Positions 1 through 7,327 of a stretch of 37,916 bases of DNA are shown here, piece by piece; position 1 is the first letter of the stretch; each line of letters begins with the position of its first letter. Made by a program: the position numbers and the translations under genes. The stretch is from Spirulina sp. CCY15215 (GTDB lineage Bacteria > Cyanobacteriota > Cyanobacteriia > Cyanobacteriales > Spirulinaceae), in assembly GCF_016888125.1 (NCBI RefSeq), contig NZ_JACSWA010000582.1:1-37916 (forward strand), given 5' to 3'. Under the pieces are notes generated by a model. It saw only the letters and a program-made list of their open reading frames with translations, was not told where the DNA came from and ran no database searches.

Positions 1-2
1 AA

Positions 3-308
3 TTACAGGATGATGATTTCGTTGAGAGCAATAAGGTTCTCACCCTTGATATTGATCCTGACAATGAATTTAACTGGAATGAAGATTCTCTGCAACGAGT
101 ATACCGAACCTTTGACGATCTCGTTGAATCCTATAATGGTGAGGATTTGACGGAATACAACCTCCGTCGCATTGGTTCCGATCTTGAACATTTGATTCGT
201 TCTCTCTTGCAGGGCGGCCAAATTAGTTACAATCTGCAAGGTCGCGTTACTAATTATAGTATGGGGCTGCCTCGGCTAGAAAGTCCCGATAGCGATGGAA
301 AATATTAA
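3..308 (+). CDS. C-terminal part of an unidentified conserved protein (5' end outside window)
   Basis: An open frame enters from the left edge and runs for 101 codons to TAA at 306-308. The product is acidic and soluble-looking ([14 protein letters not shown] early, [20 protein letters not shown] late), with no membrane segment and a short polar tail ending in SPDSDGKY. I do not recognise the family. Codon use and the lack of in-frame stops, together with the next reading frame beginning only 4 bases after the stop, argue that it is a real gene end. The opposite-strand frame across the same bases looks like a shadow. The true start and N-terminal domains cannot be seen. Confidence 0.6.
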   Translation, partial: LQDDDFVESNKVLTLDIDPDNEFNWNEDSLQRVYRTFDDLVESYNGEDLTEYNLRRIGSDLEHLIRSLLQGGQISYNLQGRVTNYSMGLPRLESPDSDGKY

Positions 309-312
309 AAGC

Positions 313-555
313 ATGAATTTTTGGGATTATAAGCCTTGGTGGTGTCAGCCTTGGTCTATTTTATTAACTGGGGGAGTTGCGATCGCGGGTAGTTAGCTGC
401 TTTTGCGATCGCTTTTGCTCACTATTTTGGTGACAATACCGATTTTATTATGGTGGCTGTTTTTTTTAATTCTTGTGCCTAGGATGGTGAGAGAATCCCT
501 TGCAACAAAGGAACAAGGAAATGTCGCAGCCCAAAATTTACCCCCTAGGTTGTAG
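313..555 (+). pseudogene. DUF6737-like small membrane protein, interrupted by an in-frame TAG
   Basis: From ATG 313 the frame reads MNFWDYKPWWCQPWSILLTG, then VAIAGS, a TAG codon at 394-396 (codon 28), and continues without a stop to 553-555 as LLLRSLLLTILVTIPILLWW and a basic/polar tail. Both halves are hydrophobic segments of one small two-helix protein. The W-rich start (WDYKPWWCQPWSI) is what I remember of the cyanobacterial DUF6737 family, and the position of the TAG is where I would expect Trp (GSW), so a single TGG to TAG change would explain it. That family memory is not checked here. Alternatives are a sequencing error, or translation only of the second half. It begins 4 bp after the preceding gene. 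Confidence 0.6.
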
Positions 556-715
556 CGAGAGAATCGGTAGAGTGACCCCCTCTCGGGATAATCTAGGAAA
601 CCTGCCTCAATCAAGAGTGCAGAATGTTAATCAGAAGAAGGGCAACCATGCCCCTCTACCCCGAAAGGGGAAATGTAAAGCCGTCCTCCGCGATCGCGAT
701 CGGGACGGGGTTTCT
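556..715 (+). mobile_element. degenerate IS200/IS605-like right end / TnpB guide-RNA-like remnant (tentative)
   Basis: This spacer is unusually structured. CGAGAG (556-561) can pair with CTCTCG downstream, a CCCC-GAAA-GGGG hairpin lies near 658-670, and CCGTCC...GGACGG (about 680-707) forms a stem whose loop is made of HIP1 sequence, followed by GGGTTTCTACC. A GTCC/GGAC hairpin followed by GGGTTTC is typical of cyanobacterial IS200/IS605 ends, and the GC-rich folded block before it resembles the non-coding 3' part of tnpB elements that yields the guide RNA. No tnpB or tnpA coding sequence remains in the window. The call rests on remembered pattern, so confidence is low. Confidence 0.35.
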
Positions 716-728
716 ACCCATTTTTTCG

Positions 729-2138
729 ATGACTCCTAATTTAATAACTTGGGCAAATTCCCCTCCCTTCATTAACCCCCAACCTCTCCCTTGGCTTTCT
801 CATCACTTCTTAGCCACCGCCGAAGCCGCCGCCGATAGTAGCTTCATCCTCGCAGGAGTGCTGCTGAGTTTGGTGCTGATCTATGCAGCCAGTAAAATCG
901 GCGGCGAACTTTGCGCCCGCATTAACCTACCCCCCGTTTTAGGGGAATTAGTAGGGGGGGTAGTCATTGGCGTATCGGCGCTGCATCTCCTCGTTTTTCC
1001 CGAAGGCGGTTCCCAAGCAGGAGACTCCCTTATTATCCAATTCCTGCAACTCACTGACCATCTCTCCCCCGAGGACGCAGGAGCCGTTTTTACTACCCAA
1101 AGCGAAGTCATTTCCGTCCTTTCCGAAATTGGCGTGATCCTGCTTCTCTTTGAAATTGGTTTGGAATCAGAACTACAAGAACTGATCCGCGTTGGACCTC
1201 AAGCGGCGATCGTCGCTGTAGTTGGGGTTGTCGTCCCCTTTGTGGCCGGGACAACAGGCTTGATGTTCATCTTCGGCATTAGTGCCATTCCCGCCATTTT
1301 CGCCGGTGCAGCCCTCACTGCCACCAGTATCGGGATCACCGCCAAAGTCCTCGCAGAAATCGGACAACTGAGTTCCAAAGAAGGACAAATTATTATCGGT
1401 GCCGCCGTCCTCGATGACGTTTTGGGGATTATCGTCCTCGCCGTAGTCGCCAGCTTGGTGAAAACTGGAGAAATTCAAATTACCAATATTGTCTATCTCA
1501 TCATCAGTGCCGGGGCATTTCTCGTCGGGGCAATTCTGATCGGTCGTCTCCTCAAACCTTTCTACACCGCCCTAGTAGATAACTTGAACACTCGTGGGCA
1601 ACTGTTGATCGTCTCCCTTATTTTTGCTTTCACCCTTTCCTATATTGCCGCCGCTATTCAACTTGAAGCCATTTTAGGCGCATTTGCGGCTGGATTAATC
1701 TTAGCTGAAACCGAAAAACGCAAAGAACTCGAGGAACAAGTGATCCCTGTGGCGGATATTTTCGTCCCCATCTTCTTTGTAGTCGTCGGGGCGAGAACCG
1801 ACCTCAGCGTGCTTAATCCCGCCATTCCCGCCAACCGAGAAGGATTAATTATTGCTGCCTTCCTGATTGTTGTCGCGATTCTGGGTAAAGTAGTGACAGG
1901 ATTTACTCTTTTTGGACAGCCTAATTTAAACAAATTAGCGATTGGCGTAGGCATGATCCCCCGAGGGGAAGTAGGATTGGTATTTGCTGGGGTGGGTGCT
2001 GCCAGTGGCGCACTTTCTCCCGCAACTGAGGCAGCTATCATTATGATGGTGATTACAACAACGTTTGTTGCACCGCCTTTGTTAAGGGTCGTCTTCAAAG
2101 AGCCGCAAGCGGTTTCAGGGGAATCTTCTGAAGCCTAA
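729..2138 (+). CDS. CPA2-type Na+(cation)/H+ antiporter, NhaS3/NapA-like
   Basis: Exchanges Na+ or K+ for protons across the cytoplasmic or thylakoid membrane. About twelve hydrophobic segments fill the protein. Family marks are LFEIGLESEL, the paired aspartates in AVLDDVLGII (proton/cation site of CPA2 antiporters), GARTDL, and MIPRGEVGLVFAG near the C terminus. The frame is open back to 624, but the first 35 codons run through a hairpin-forming, HIP1-rich spacer and read as low-quality protein. I therefore choose ATG 729 (MTPNLITWA), giving 469 residues, close to the usual ~460-470. It resembles Synechocystis NhaS3 (sll0689), but several paralogues exist in cyanobacteria, so no symbol is given. 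The next gene begins 38 bp after the stop, on the same strand. Confidence 0.9.
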   Translation: MTPNLITWANSPPFINPQPLPWLSHHFLATAEAAADSSFILAGVLLSLVLIYAASKIGGELCARINLPPVLGELVGGVVIGVSALHLLVFPEGGSQAGDSLIIQFLQLTDHLSPEDAGAVFTTQSEVISVLSEIGVILLLFEIGLESELQELIRVGPQAAIVAVVGVVVPFVAGTTGLMFIFGISAIPAIFAGAALTATSIGITAKVLAEIGQLSSKEGQIIIGAAVLDDVLGIIVLAVVASLVKTGEIQITNIVYLIISAGAFLVGAILIGRLLKPFYTALVDNLNTRGQLLIVSLIFAFTLSYIAAAIQLEAILGAFAAGLILAETEKRKELEEQVIPVADIFVPIFFVVVGARTDLSVLNPAIPANREGLIIAAFLIVVAILGKVVTGFTLFGQPNLNKLAIGVGMIPRGEVGLVFAGVGAASGALSPATEAAIIMMVITTTFVAPPLLRVVFKEPQAVSGESSEA

Positions 2139-2176
2139 TGCCCTTGTTCGTCGTTCCTTGGTGAGGAAAGAGGATT

Positions 2177-4072
2177 TTGAGAAAATATTGGTTATTTCTT
2201 AGCATATTGAGCGTTTTGCTCTCTTGCTCTCCCGCAGAGGCTGCACGGCTTCTGTTTTGGCGCTTCGATTCTTCTCAGAATCGCTTGGTTTTTACCACGG
2301 ATAGCGATGTGCAGCCAAGCGCCCATTTAATTGACAATCCGACGCGCTTGGCGATCGATTTGCCAGGGGTACAGTTGGATGATAGTTTGACCCCTCAACG
2401 TATTGGTGGCGCGATCGCCAGCGTTCGGGTGGGACAAGTGACTCCAGGTACGGCGCGTTTGGTGATTGAACTCGCCCCGGGTTACACGATCGATCCCCAA
2501 GCAGTCAATTTTCAGGGGTCATCGGCAACCCAATGGTCGGTGCAGTTACCCAACCCCGAACGCATTGTTGCAGCAGAGGTTGCGCCGGAATTGACCCCGA
2601 TCGCCTATTCGCCGGAGCCAACCCCAGCCCCAACCCCTACTCTCAACAAAAGCGATCGCCAACGCTTTCAAAGCACCCAAAATGGTTTTTACCTGCGCTT
2701 GGAAGCAACCGAAGCCGGTCGCGTTAATGTTAGTCAGGGGGTAGATGGCCGCCAAGTGGAAATCAATCTCGAAGGGATTGTTTTACCTGAAGATCTAGTA
2801 TCTCGCTCTTTGGCGGTGGATCGTTTGGGAGTGCAACAGGTGGCGTTTTCTCAAGTCAGCATCTCTCCCCCCAAGGCGAGAATTACCCTCGAGACAACGG
2901 GAGAACAAACAGACTGGAATGCTACCTTGGGTCGCAATGGCTTGGCGATCGTGCCGATCGAGGGTGCAGGGGTGCGCCGGGACAATCCGCCTCCCCCTGC
3001 ACCACCGGAAAGCATTGTTGTTCCCTCAGAATCTAGTGATAATAATATTACTCCCATTGAGGTGACAACCCCCATTGCCCAACGCGATCGCCTCGCTACT
3101 ATTCGTTCGGTAGATTGGGGTCTGGGCAACCAACTCTATATCCGGGGCAATGGCAGCATAAGAGGGTCGATTCGGTGGGATAGCGATGCTGAAGCGTACA
3201 TTATTACTATTCCCAATGCTCAATTAGCAGAGGGGGTTCGCGGTCCGCAACTCCTTACCAACGGTCCCATTGCTGAAATACGCTTGCGCCAACACGATCG
3301 CGCCAACACCGTAGAAATTCTCTTAAAAACCGTTCGTGGTATTGTGGCGGGAGAATTGAACCAACTGAGTTCTACTCTTCTCTCTCTTGCCCTCAATCAA
3401 GAGCGGACATCTTCTACTCCGATTTCCTCTCGTCCCATCCCCCCTCGCGTTTCAACTCCCCCGAGAAATACGTTCCCTTCCAACCCATCGCCCCCTCCCA
3501 CGACTCCCCCCCGCCCCATTAACGGTCGCGTTTTGATTACCATCGATCCTGGACATGGCGGCAAAGATCCCGGGGCGATCGGTATTGGTGGTTTGCAGGA
3601 AAAAGATGTGGTTTTGCCCATTTCCTTGGAAGTTTCTCGCATTCTGCAACAAAATGGGGTTCAGGTGGTGATGACCCGCGATCGCGATTATTTTGTCAGC
3701 TTGGCAGGTCGGGCGGAAATGGCGAATCGCGCTCGTGCTGATGCTTTTGTGAGTATTCATGCCAATGCCATTAGTTTGAGTCGTCCCGATGTCAATGGGG
3801 TGGAAACTTTTTACTATTCTTATGCGGGGCAGCGTTTGGCGAACGCTATTCAGTCGCGGATTTTGAGAAATATCCGCATTGGCAGTCGAGGTGTTAAACA
3901 AGCAAGATTTTATGTGCTTCGTAATACCTCTATGCCCTCGGCCTTAGTGGAAGTGGGTTTTGTGACTGGGCGAGATGATGCACCGCGCTTGGCGACCTCT
4001 GCTTTCCGATCGCAAATGGCGCAGGCGATCGCCGAAGGAATTCTGGAATACATTCGGGCAACTCGGCGCTAA
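2177..4072 (+). CDS. amiC: N-acetylmuramoyl-L-alanine amidase with AMIN domains (AmiC type)
   Basis: Periplasmic zinc amidase that cleaves the bond between MurNAc and the stem peptide; in filamentous cyanobacteria such enzymes act in cell separation and septal pore formation. TTG start at 2177 with GAGG about 11 bases upstream, then a signal peptide (KYWLFLSILSVLLS, likely cut after CSPAEA). N-terminal half: two AMIN-like beta domains (about residues 30-125 and 165-390, with repeated R-L-A-I-D-L-type strands) joined by Pro/Thr-rich linkers. C-terminal Amidase_3 domain (about 450-630): TIDPGHGGKDPGA with the first zinc His, QEKDVVL with the Glu ligand, FVSIHANA with the second His, and LVEVGFVTG with the catalytic Glu. 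All are intact. The cysteine in VLLSC could alternatively make it a lipoprotein. Followed 32 bp later by murI, a common cyanobacterial pairing. Confidence 0.92.
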   Translation: MRKYWLFLSILSVLLSCSPAEAARLLFWRFDSSQNRLVFTTDSDVQPSAHLIDNPTRLAIDLPGVQLDDSLTPQRIGGAIASVRVGQVTPGTARLVIELAPGYTIDPQAVNFQGSSATQWSVQLPNPERIVAAEVAPELTPIAYSPEPTPAPTPTLNKSDRQRFQSTQNGFYLRLEATEAGRVNVSQGVDGRQVEINLEGIVLPEDLVSRSLAVDRLGVQQVAFSQVSISPPKARITLETTGEQTDWNATLGRNGLAIVPIEGAGVRRDNPPPPAPPESIVVPSESSDNNITPIEVTTPIAQRDRLATIRSVDWGLGNQLYIRGNGSIRGSIRWDSDAEAYIITIPNAQLAEGVRGPQLLTNGPIAEIRLRQHDRANTVEILLKTVRGIVAGELNQLSSTLLSLALNQERTSSTPISSRPIPPRVSTPPRNTFPSNPSPPPTTPPRPINGRVLITIDPGHGGKDPGAIGIGGLQEKDVVLPISLEVSRILQQNGVQVVMTRDRDYFVSLAGRAEMANRARADAFVSIHANAISLSRPDVNGVETFYYSYAGQRLANAIQSRILRNIRIGSRGVKQARFYVLRNTSMPSALVEVGFVTGRDDAPRLATSAFRSQMAQAIAEGILEYIRATRR

Positions 4073-4104
4073 GATTTGATTGTTTTAATGAATCAGAATG
4101 GGAT

Positions 4105-4950
4105 ATGAACGAATTCCAAACTAAACGTATTGGTGTTTTTGATAGTGGTGTTGGGGGGTTAACTGTTCTTAATGAACTTTACCGACAGTTACCCAGAGAA
4201 TCGATTCTTTATTTTGGGGATACGGCACGATTGCCCTATGGGACGCGATCGAAGGCGGAAATTCTCCAGTTTGTCCGAGAAATTCTAACTTGGATGAATG
4301 AGGTCGGGGTGAAAATGGTTATTATGGCCTGTAATACCAGTTCTGCTCTTGCTTTGGATGAAGTGCGATCGGAGTTTGATTTTCCCATTCTGGGCTTAAT
4401 TTTACCAGGGGCGCGGGCTGCGGTCAAAACAGGCCGACGAATTGGCGCGATCGCCACCCCCGCTACAGCAGCCAGCAATGCCTATCGTCAGGCAATCCTA
4501 GAAATCGATGCCAATGTCCACGTCTGGCAGGTGGGTTGTCCGGAATTCGTTCCTCTGATCGAACAAAATCGCCTTCGCGACCCCTATACCCGTCAAGTGG
4601 CGATGGATTATCTTCGTCCTTTATTGGAGAATCAAATCGATACTTTAATTTACGGATGCACTCACTATCCCCATCTTGCTCCCGTCTTGAAAACGATTTT
4701 GCCACCCCAAGTTCATTTGATCAACCCAGCTTACTATGTTGCCAAAGCTGCAGCACGGGAACTCCAGTTATTAAGTCTGGATAATCAGGGAGGAAGGTGC
4801 TTGCCTCATACCCGTTTCTGTGTTAGCGGCGATCCTCAACGCTTTTCCCAATTATCCCGACAGTGGTTGCCAGAACCCCCTAATACCGAAAAAGTCTACC
4901 TTTCAGACACACGACTTGCATCAATGCCTCTGAATGCGGTAGACTTATAA
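4105..4950 (+). CDS. murI: Glutamate racemase
   Basis: Converts L-glutamate to D-glutamate for peptidoglycan. 281 residues, normal for the family. IGVFDSGVGGLTVL at the N terminus, FGDTARLPYG, the first catalytic cysteine in MACNTSSA, GLILPGA, and the second catalytic cysteine in YGCTHYPHL are all present. Start ATG 4105 gives the expected MNEFQTKRIGVFDSG. It lies 32 bp after amiC with no terminator between, so the two are probably co-transcribed: one supplies a wall precursor and the other cuts wall peptides. The C-terminal 25 residues are polar and variable. A hairpin follows at 4970-4999. Confidence 0.96.
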   Translation: MNEFQTKRIGVFDSGVGGLTVLNELYRQLPRESILYFGDTARLPYGTRSKAEILQFVREILTWMNEVGVKMVIMACNTSSALALDEVRSEFDFPILGLILPGARAAVKTGRRIGAIATPATAASNAYRQAILEIDANVHVWQVGCPEFVPLIEQNRLRDPYTRQVAMDYLRPLLENQIDTLIYGCTHYPHLAPVLKTILPPQVHLINPAYYVAKAAARELQLLSLDNQGGRCLPHTRFCVSGDPQRFSQLSRQWLPEPPNTEKVYLSDTRLASMPLNAVDL

Positions 4951-4969
4951 GTCTTAATTTAAAACACGA

Positions 4970-4999
4970 ACAATCTGGGATGCTTAACTCCCGGATTGT
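4970..4999. terminator. Hairpin between convergent murI and small ORF; possible bidirectional terminator
   Basis: ACAATCTGGGA (4970-4980) pairs along its whole length (one G-T) with TCCCGGATTGT (4989-4999), leaving an 8-base loop. It sits 20 bp after the murI stop and contains the stop codon of the leftward small ORF, so it can serve both strands. The U-tract is poor on both sides (TCGTGTTTT on the minus strand), so termination strength is uncertain. Confidence 0.55.
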
Positions 5000-5103
5000 A
5001 TTCTGTGTGGTGCTGGCCGTTCTGTTTTGTTCTTCCGTCCGGCCAGTGCCAACAAAAAATAAACCAGTAACAAGTAACCCGTCGCCACAAATAGAATGAT
5101 CAT
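4984..5103 (-). CDS. Small single-span membrane protein, 39 aa, unknown
   Basis: Too short for routine ORF calling, but well formed. ATG at 5103 is preceded by a strong Shine-Dalgarno GGAGG (5113-5117, spacing about 9). The product has one hydrophobic helix (MIILFVATGYLLLVYFLLAL) followed by a basic/polar tail (AGRKNKTERPAPH) and stops at 4984-4986 inside a terminator-like hairpin. The layout is that of the many small subunits of cyanobacterial thylakoid complexes, but I cannot match it to a known Psb, Psa, Pet or Ndh subunit. It is convergent with murI and has a long AT-rich upstream region. I infer a real gene from the ribosome binding site, helix and terminator; function unknown. Confidence 0.55.
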   Translation of the reverse strand: MIILFVATGYLLLVYFLLALAGRKNKTERPAPHRIQSGS

Positions 5104-5796
5104 AAGTTAACCTCCAACGCCATGCGAAAAAATCTTTTAAGTTTGTTTACTTTAAGTTCGTGAATTTTAATCCTGAAATTATTGCGATTAACATCGCAAA
5201 AAACAAGCAAAAGCAAATACTGCCCGTTTCAAAGATCGCAATCCCATCACCCCCTTTGATTTCTGCCCAAAAAACTCTAGCCAGAAATTAGCAGCGAGTA
5301 ACTGAATAATTTTTTCAGTCTACTCCCCTTTCAAACCTCCAAATCGATGTTGTTTACTTAGATAGGCGAAATCATATAAGCGAACTTATATAAACCAACT
5401 TACCTAAACCAACATCTCAAAATTAGTTTTCAACACAAGATTTGCAAAAATATTCCGATCCTAAAAGTAGCCCTCAACAATTGAGACTCCCTTTCAATTT
5501 CGGCTTTTGCCTGAATTATGCTAACCCATTACTCACATATTTCTCAAACAACATAATCCTCAAGAGTTCATGCGAACAGGAGGGGAAACTATAACGGAAC
5601 TTTAATATTAAAAATCTAAGTTCCTCTGTTAAGCTATGTCTTTTAAGCTATGTCTGTTAAGCTATGTTTATTATGTCTATACTGAATCAACTATTGAATA
5701 TTGAATCAAGTACGATCTTAGCAGACTCTTTTAGCCGAGATAAAGATTCCTCACCAATCCCTCTTAAAGAACTACTGCTTTTTGATTTTGTTTTAG
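5104..5796. other. AT-rich spacer with small hairpins, no convincing gene
   Basis: Nearly 700 bp of AT-rich DNA with no complete HIP1 site, between a leftward small ORF and rightward genes. It holds several small perfect stems: TTGCGAT-TAAC-ATCGCAA (5182-5199), AGTAACTGAA paired with TTCAGT(C)TACT (5297-5324), TATAAG-CGAA-CTTATA (5375-5390) and GGAACTT...AAGTTCC (5596-5624). A three-copy 14-bp repeat follows. The longest plus-strand frame with an ATG (5664-5825, 53 aa) has no recognisable product. Promoters for the flanking divergent genes probably lie here. Confidence 0.5.
5628..5669 (+). repeat. Three tandem copies of a 14-bp unit
   Basis: Units at 5628-5641, 5642-5655 and 5656-5669 read GTTAAGCTATGTCT, TTTAAGCTATGTCT and GTTAAGCTATGTTT. 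Each contains AAGCTATGT. They sit about 340 bp before the CheW-domain gene. They could be repeated protein-binding sites or simple slippage; nothing in the sequence decides. Confidence 0.8.
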
Positions 5797-6012
5797 GTGA
5801 GACAAGAAATAGTCTTTCCCCAACGTAGTTATGGATTATTTATTTCTCATATTGCCCAACACTGCAAAAGAGTGCAGGAAATCTTGGAAACCCTTAATAT
5901 AAGATTAACACAACTAATCTCACTCGTGACAAATTTGGAAAAAATTTTTTTATTTTCAAGTCTGCGCGATCGAGTTAAAACTAGAGGGGATACGATTGTT
6001 CCCGTAAAATGA
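5797..6012 (+). CDS. Possible small ORF coupled to the CheW gene (doubtful)
   Basis: GTG-started frame of 71 codons whose stop TGA (6010-6012) overlaps the ATG at 6009 of the CheW-domain gene, the ATGA arrangement typical of translational coupling. The product (SHIAQHCKRVQEILETLNIR in its middle) is mildly basic and helical but matches nothing I know. There is no clear Shine-Dalgarno before the GTG. It could instead be the transcribed leader of the downstream gene. Confidence 0.22.
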   Translation: MRQEIVFPQRSYGLFISHIAQHCKRVQEILETLNIRLTQLISLVTNLEKIFLFSSLRDRVKTRGDTIVPVK

Positions 6013-6893
6013 TGAGTCAGCAAGTACAATTGGAACAAAAGCGAATTTTGCAACTGGTGCGTGAAGGAAATCCCAAAGCGATCGCCTCGTTTTTCAATCA
6101 TAAGCTCAAAACCAAGGGCATTAGCGCCCGAGTAGCATGGCAAAGCAATATTCTCCTTGTCACCCTAGAAGCGGAAGAGATTCCCGATCGCCAATTTACC
6201 TTAGCGGTGATTGAAAAAGGATTAAAACGATTGCGAATACCTTCCCTAGCTGGAGTAGAAATCATTGGCCATATTCAAGGTCGCCCGCAACCCTCTTGGC
6301 GCGATCGCCTACAATTCGATAGTAGCAAATTAGGGATCGATCTAGATTCTTGGTTGGAGTCGGGATCTTCTCTTGATGACGCAATTGTTGAATTTTCCCC
6401 AGAAGAAAAAACACATCGGGAGATGGAACAGCCCGATCGCCCAGTTTCTCCACCCATACCAGAAGAGAAATTTTTGGGTTTGCAAATTGCGATGGAAAAT
6501 GCAGCTTTATTCCCTGTGGAAAATATTCAAGAAATCTTGCAGATTATTCCGGCGCAAATTCTCGCCATTCCTGATATGCCTGAGTTTATTTTGGGCATTT
6601 ATAATTGGCGGGGAGAAATGTTATGGTTAGTCGATCTCGATCGCCAACTGGGATTAGGAGATTTGCAAGACTCTCTAGAAACTTCACTGAATGTAATTGT
6701 CGCTAAAATTCAGAATCGAGTTTTAGGGTTAGTAGTAAAACGAGTTGACGAAATCGAATCTCTCGTTACGGAAGGATTGCAATCTCCCGTTGGTTTATTT
6801 GCCCCTAGACTGGAACACTTTATTTCTGGGTATTTGCAACAAACGGGACGCATTGTTCTCAATCCCCAGACTATCCTGAATCGTATTAATTAG
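6009..6893 (+). CDS. CheW-domain protein with a cyanobacterial N-terminal domain
   Basis: 294 residues in two parts. The N-terminal ~100 residues (RILQLVREGNPKAIASFFNH, then RVAWQSNILLVTLEAEEIPD and a later GRPQPSWRDRL) form a small alpha/beta unit like one I have seen at the front of other cyanobacterial signalling proteins, with no name I can give. After an acidic linker (about 110-150), residues about 153-290 are a CheW domain: LGLQIAMENAALFPVENIQEIL, then PEFILGIYNWRGEMLWLVDL and LGLVVKRVDEI. CheW couples chemoreceptors to a CheA kinase, but no receptor or CheA gene lies nearby. A PilH-like receiver gene follows 434 bp downstream, suggesting a phototaxis/pilus (PilI-like) role. Two adjacent ATGs (6009, 6012) could start it. 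Confidence 0.85.
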   Translation: MMSQQVQLEQKRILQLVREGNPKAIASFFNHKLKTKGISARVAWQSNILLVTLEAEEIPDRQFTLAVIEKGLKRLRIPSLAGVEIIGHIQGRPQPSWRDRLQFDSSKLGIDLDSWLESGSSLDDAIVEFSPEEKTHREMEQPDRPVSPPIPEEKFLGLQIAMENAALFPVENIQEILQIIPAQILAIPDMPEFILGIYNWRGEMLWLVDLDRQLGLGDLQDSLETSLNVIVAKIQNRVLGLVVKRVDEIESLVTEGLQSPVGLFAPRLEHFISGYLQQTGRIVLNPQTILNRIN

Positions 6894-7006
6894 CAGGCTG
6901 AGAGCAAGCAAAAATAGCGGCTTGGGTGCGATAACAATTAAAACACGAATTGGTATTGTAAAGTATTAATAACAGAAATTCCAGTGTATAGTCTCAGAAG
7001 AATTTC

Positions 7007-7015
7007 TGCTACAAT
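7007..7015 (+). promoter_or_regulatory. Extended -10 promoter for a small RNA
   Basis: TGCTACAAT is an extended -10 element (TG-n-TACAAT). Nothing close to a -35 consensus lies 17 bp upstream, as is common with extended -10 promoters. The predicted start, about 7022, lies just before a perfect hairpin and an intrinsic terminator. This is what suggests an RNA gene here. Confidence 0.5.
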
Positions 7016-7021
7016 GTTGTG

Positions 7022-7098
7022 TAACTCGATCTGTCTGAGATCGAGCAATTTTGGTAACTCGAGAAAACCTGCAATAAAAATCTGCTGGTTTTTTCTTT
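7022..7098 (+). ncRNA. Candidate small regulatory RNA (~75 nt)
   Basis: From the predicted start the transcript would contain a perfect 8-bp hairpin (CTCGATCT 7025-7032, loop GTCTG, AGATCGAG 7038-7045), a single-stranded stretch (CAATTTTGGTAACTCGAG), then an intrinsic terminator (7064-7098). Promoter, hairpin, open linker and terminator are the usual parts of a bacterial trans-acting sRNA, and no reading frame of useful length exists here. I do not recognise it as Yfr1, PsrR1, NsiR4 or 6S RNA. It could instead be part of the 5' leader of the receiver gene ended by an attenuator. It lies between the CheW-domain gene and the receiver gene on the same strand. Confidence 0.5.
7064..7098 (+). terminator. 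Rho-independent terminator
   Basis: AAAACC-T-GCA (7064-7073) pairs with TGC-T-GGTTTT (7083-7092) around a 9-base loop, with one T-T mismatch, and runs into TTTTTTCTTT (7089-7098). It ends either the candidate sRNA or a transcript coming from the CheW-domain gene. Confidence 0.75.
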
Positions 7099-7136
7099 AG
7101 CGTAATCATGGTTCAAGCATCTTGCAAGCATCTACA

Positions 7137-7196
7137 GTCCTAAAGGAAGTCCTAAAGGAAGTCCTAAAGGAAGTCCTCAAGGAAGTCCTCAAGGAC
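7137..7196 (+). repeat. Five 12-bp tandem repeats (GTCCTAAAGGAA)
   Basis: Units start at 7137, 7149, 7161, 7173 and 7185. The first three are GTCCTAAAGGAA, the fourth has C in place of one A (GTCCTCAAGGAA), and the fifth is partial, ending ...AAGGAC. Each unit is an imperfect palindrome (TCCT-AA-AGGA), so the array could present five equally spaced mini-hairpins or protein sites. It is about 130 bp before the receiver gene and has no open frame of note. Confidence 0.9.
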
Positions 7197-7327
7197 ATAG
7201 CAAAGAGTCCTAAAAAAAAGCTGAGACTTCTGCCTCATGGGGGATATCGGCTCTTAATTCTAGAATAAATTCATCGGATAACCGACCCAAAATAGCTTAA
7301 ACCCAAACCAATGGCATATCAAAAACC

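Noticed and set aside
624-728. N-terminal extension of the antiporter (35 codons)
   Set aside because: Composition matches folded, HIP1-rich spacer; the shorter start at 729 gives the family's usual length.
500-739. 79-codon plus-strand frame over the DUF6737 end and the structured spacer
   Set aside because: It runs through hairpins and HIP1 sequence in a different frame from the DUF6737 reading frame and from the antiporter; no recognisable product.
5664-5825. 53-codon plus-strand frame (MFIMSILNQLLNIE...)
   Set aside because: Weak codon signal, starts inside a tandem repeat and matches no known protein; kept only as part of the spacer description.
7137-7196. CRISPR-like array
   Set aside because: The 12-bp units are contiguous with no spacers and no cas genes are present.
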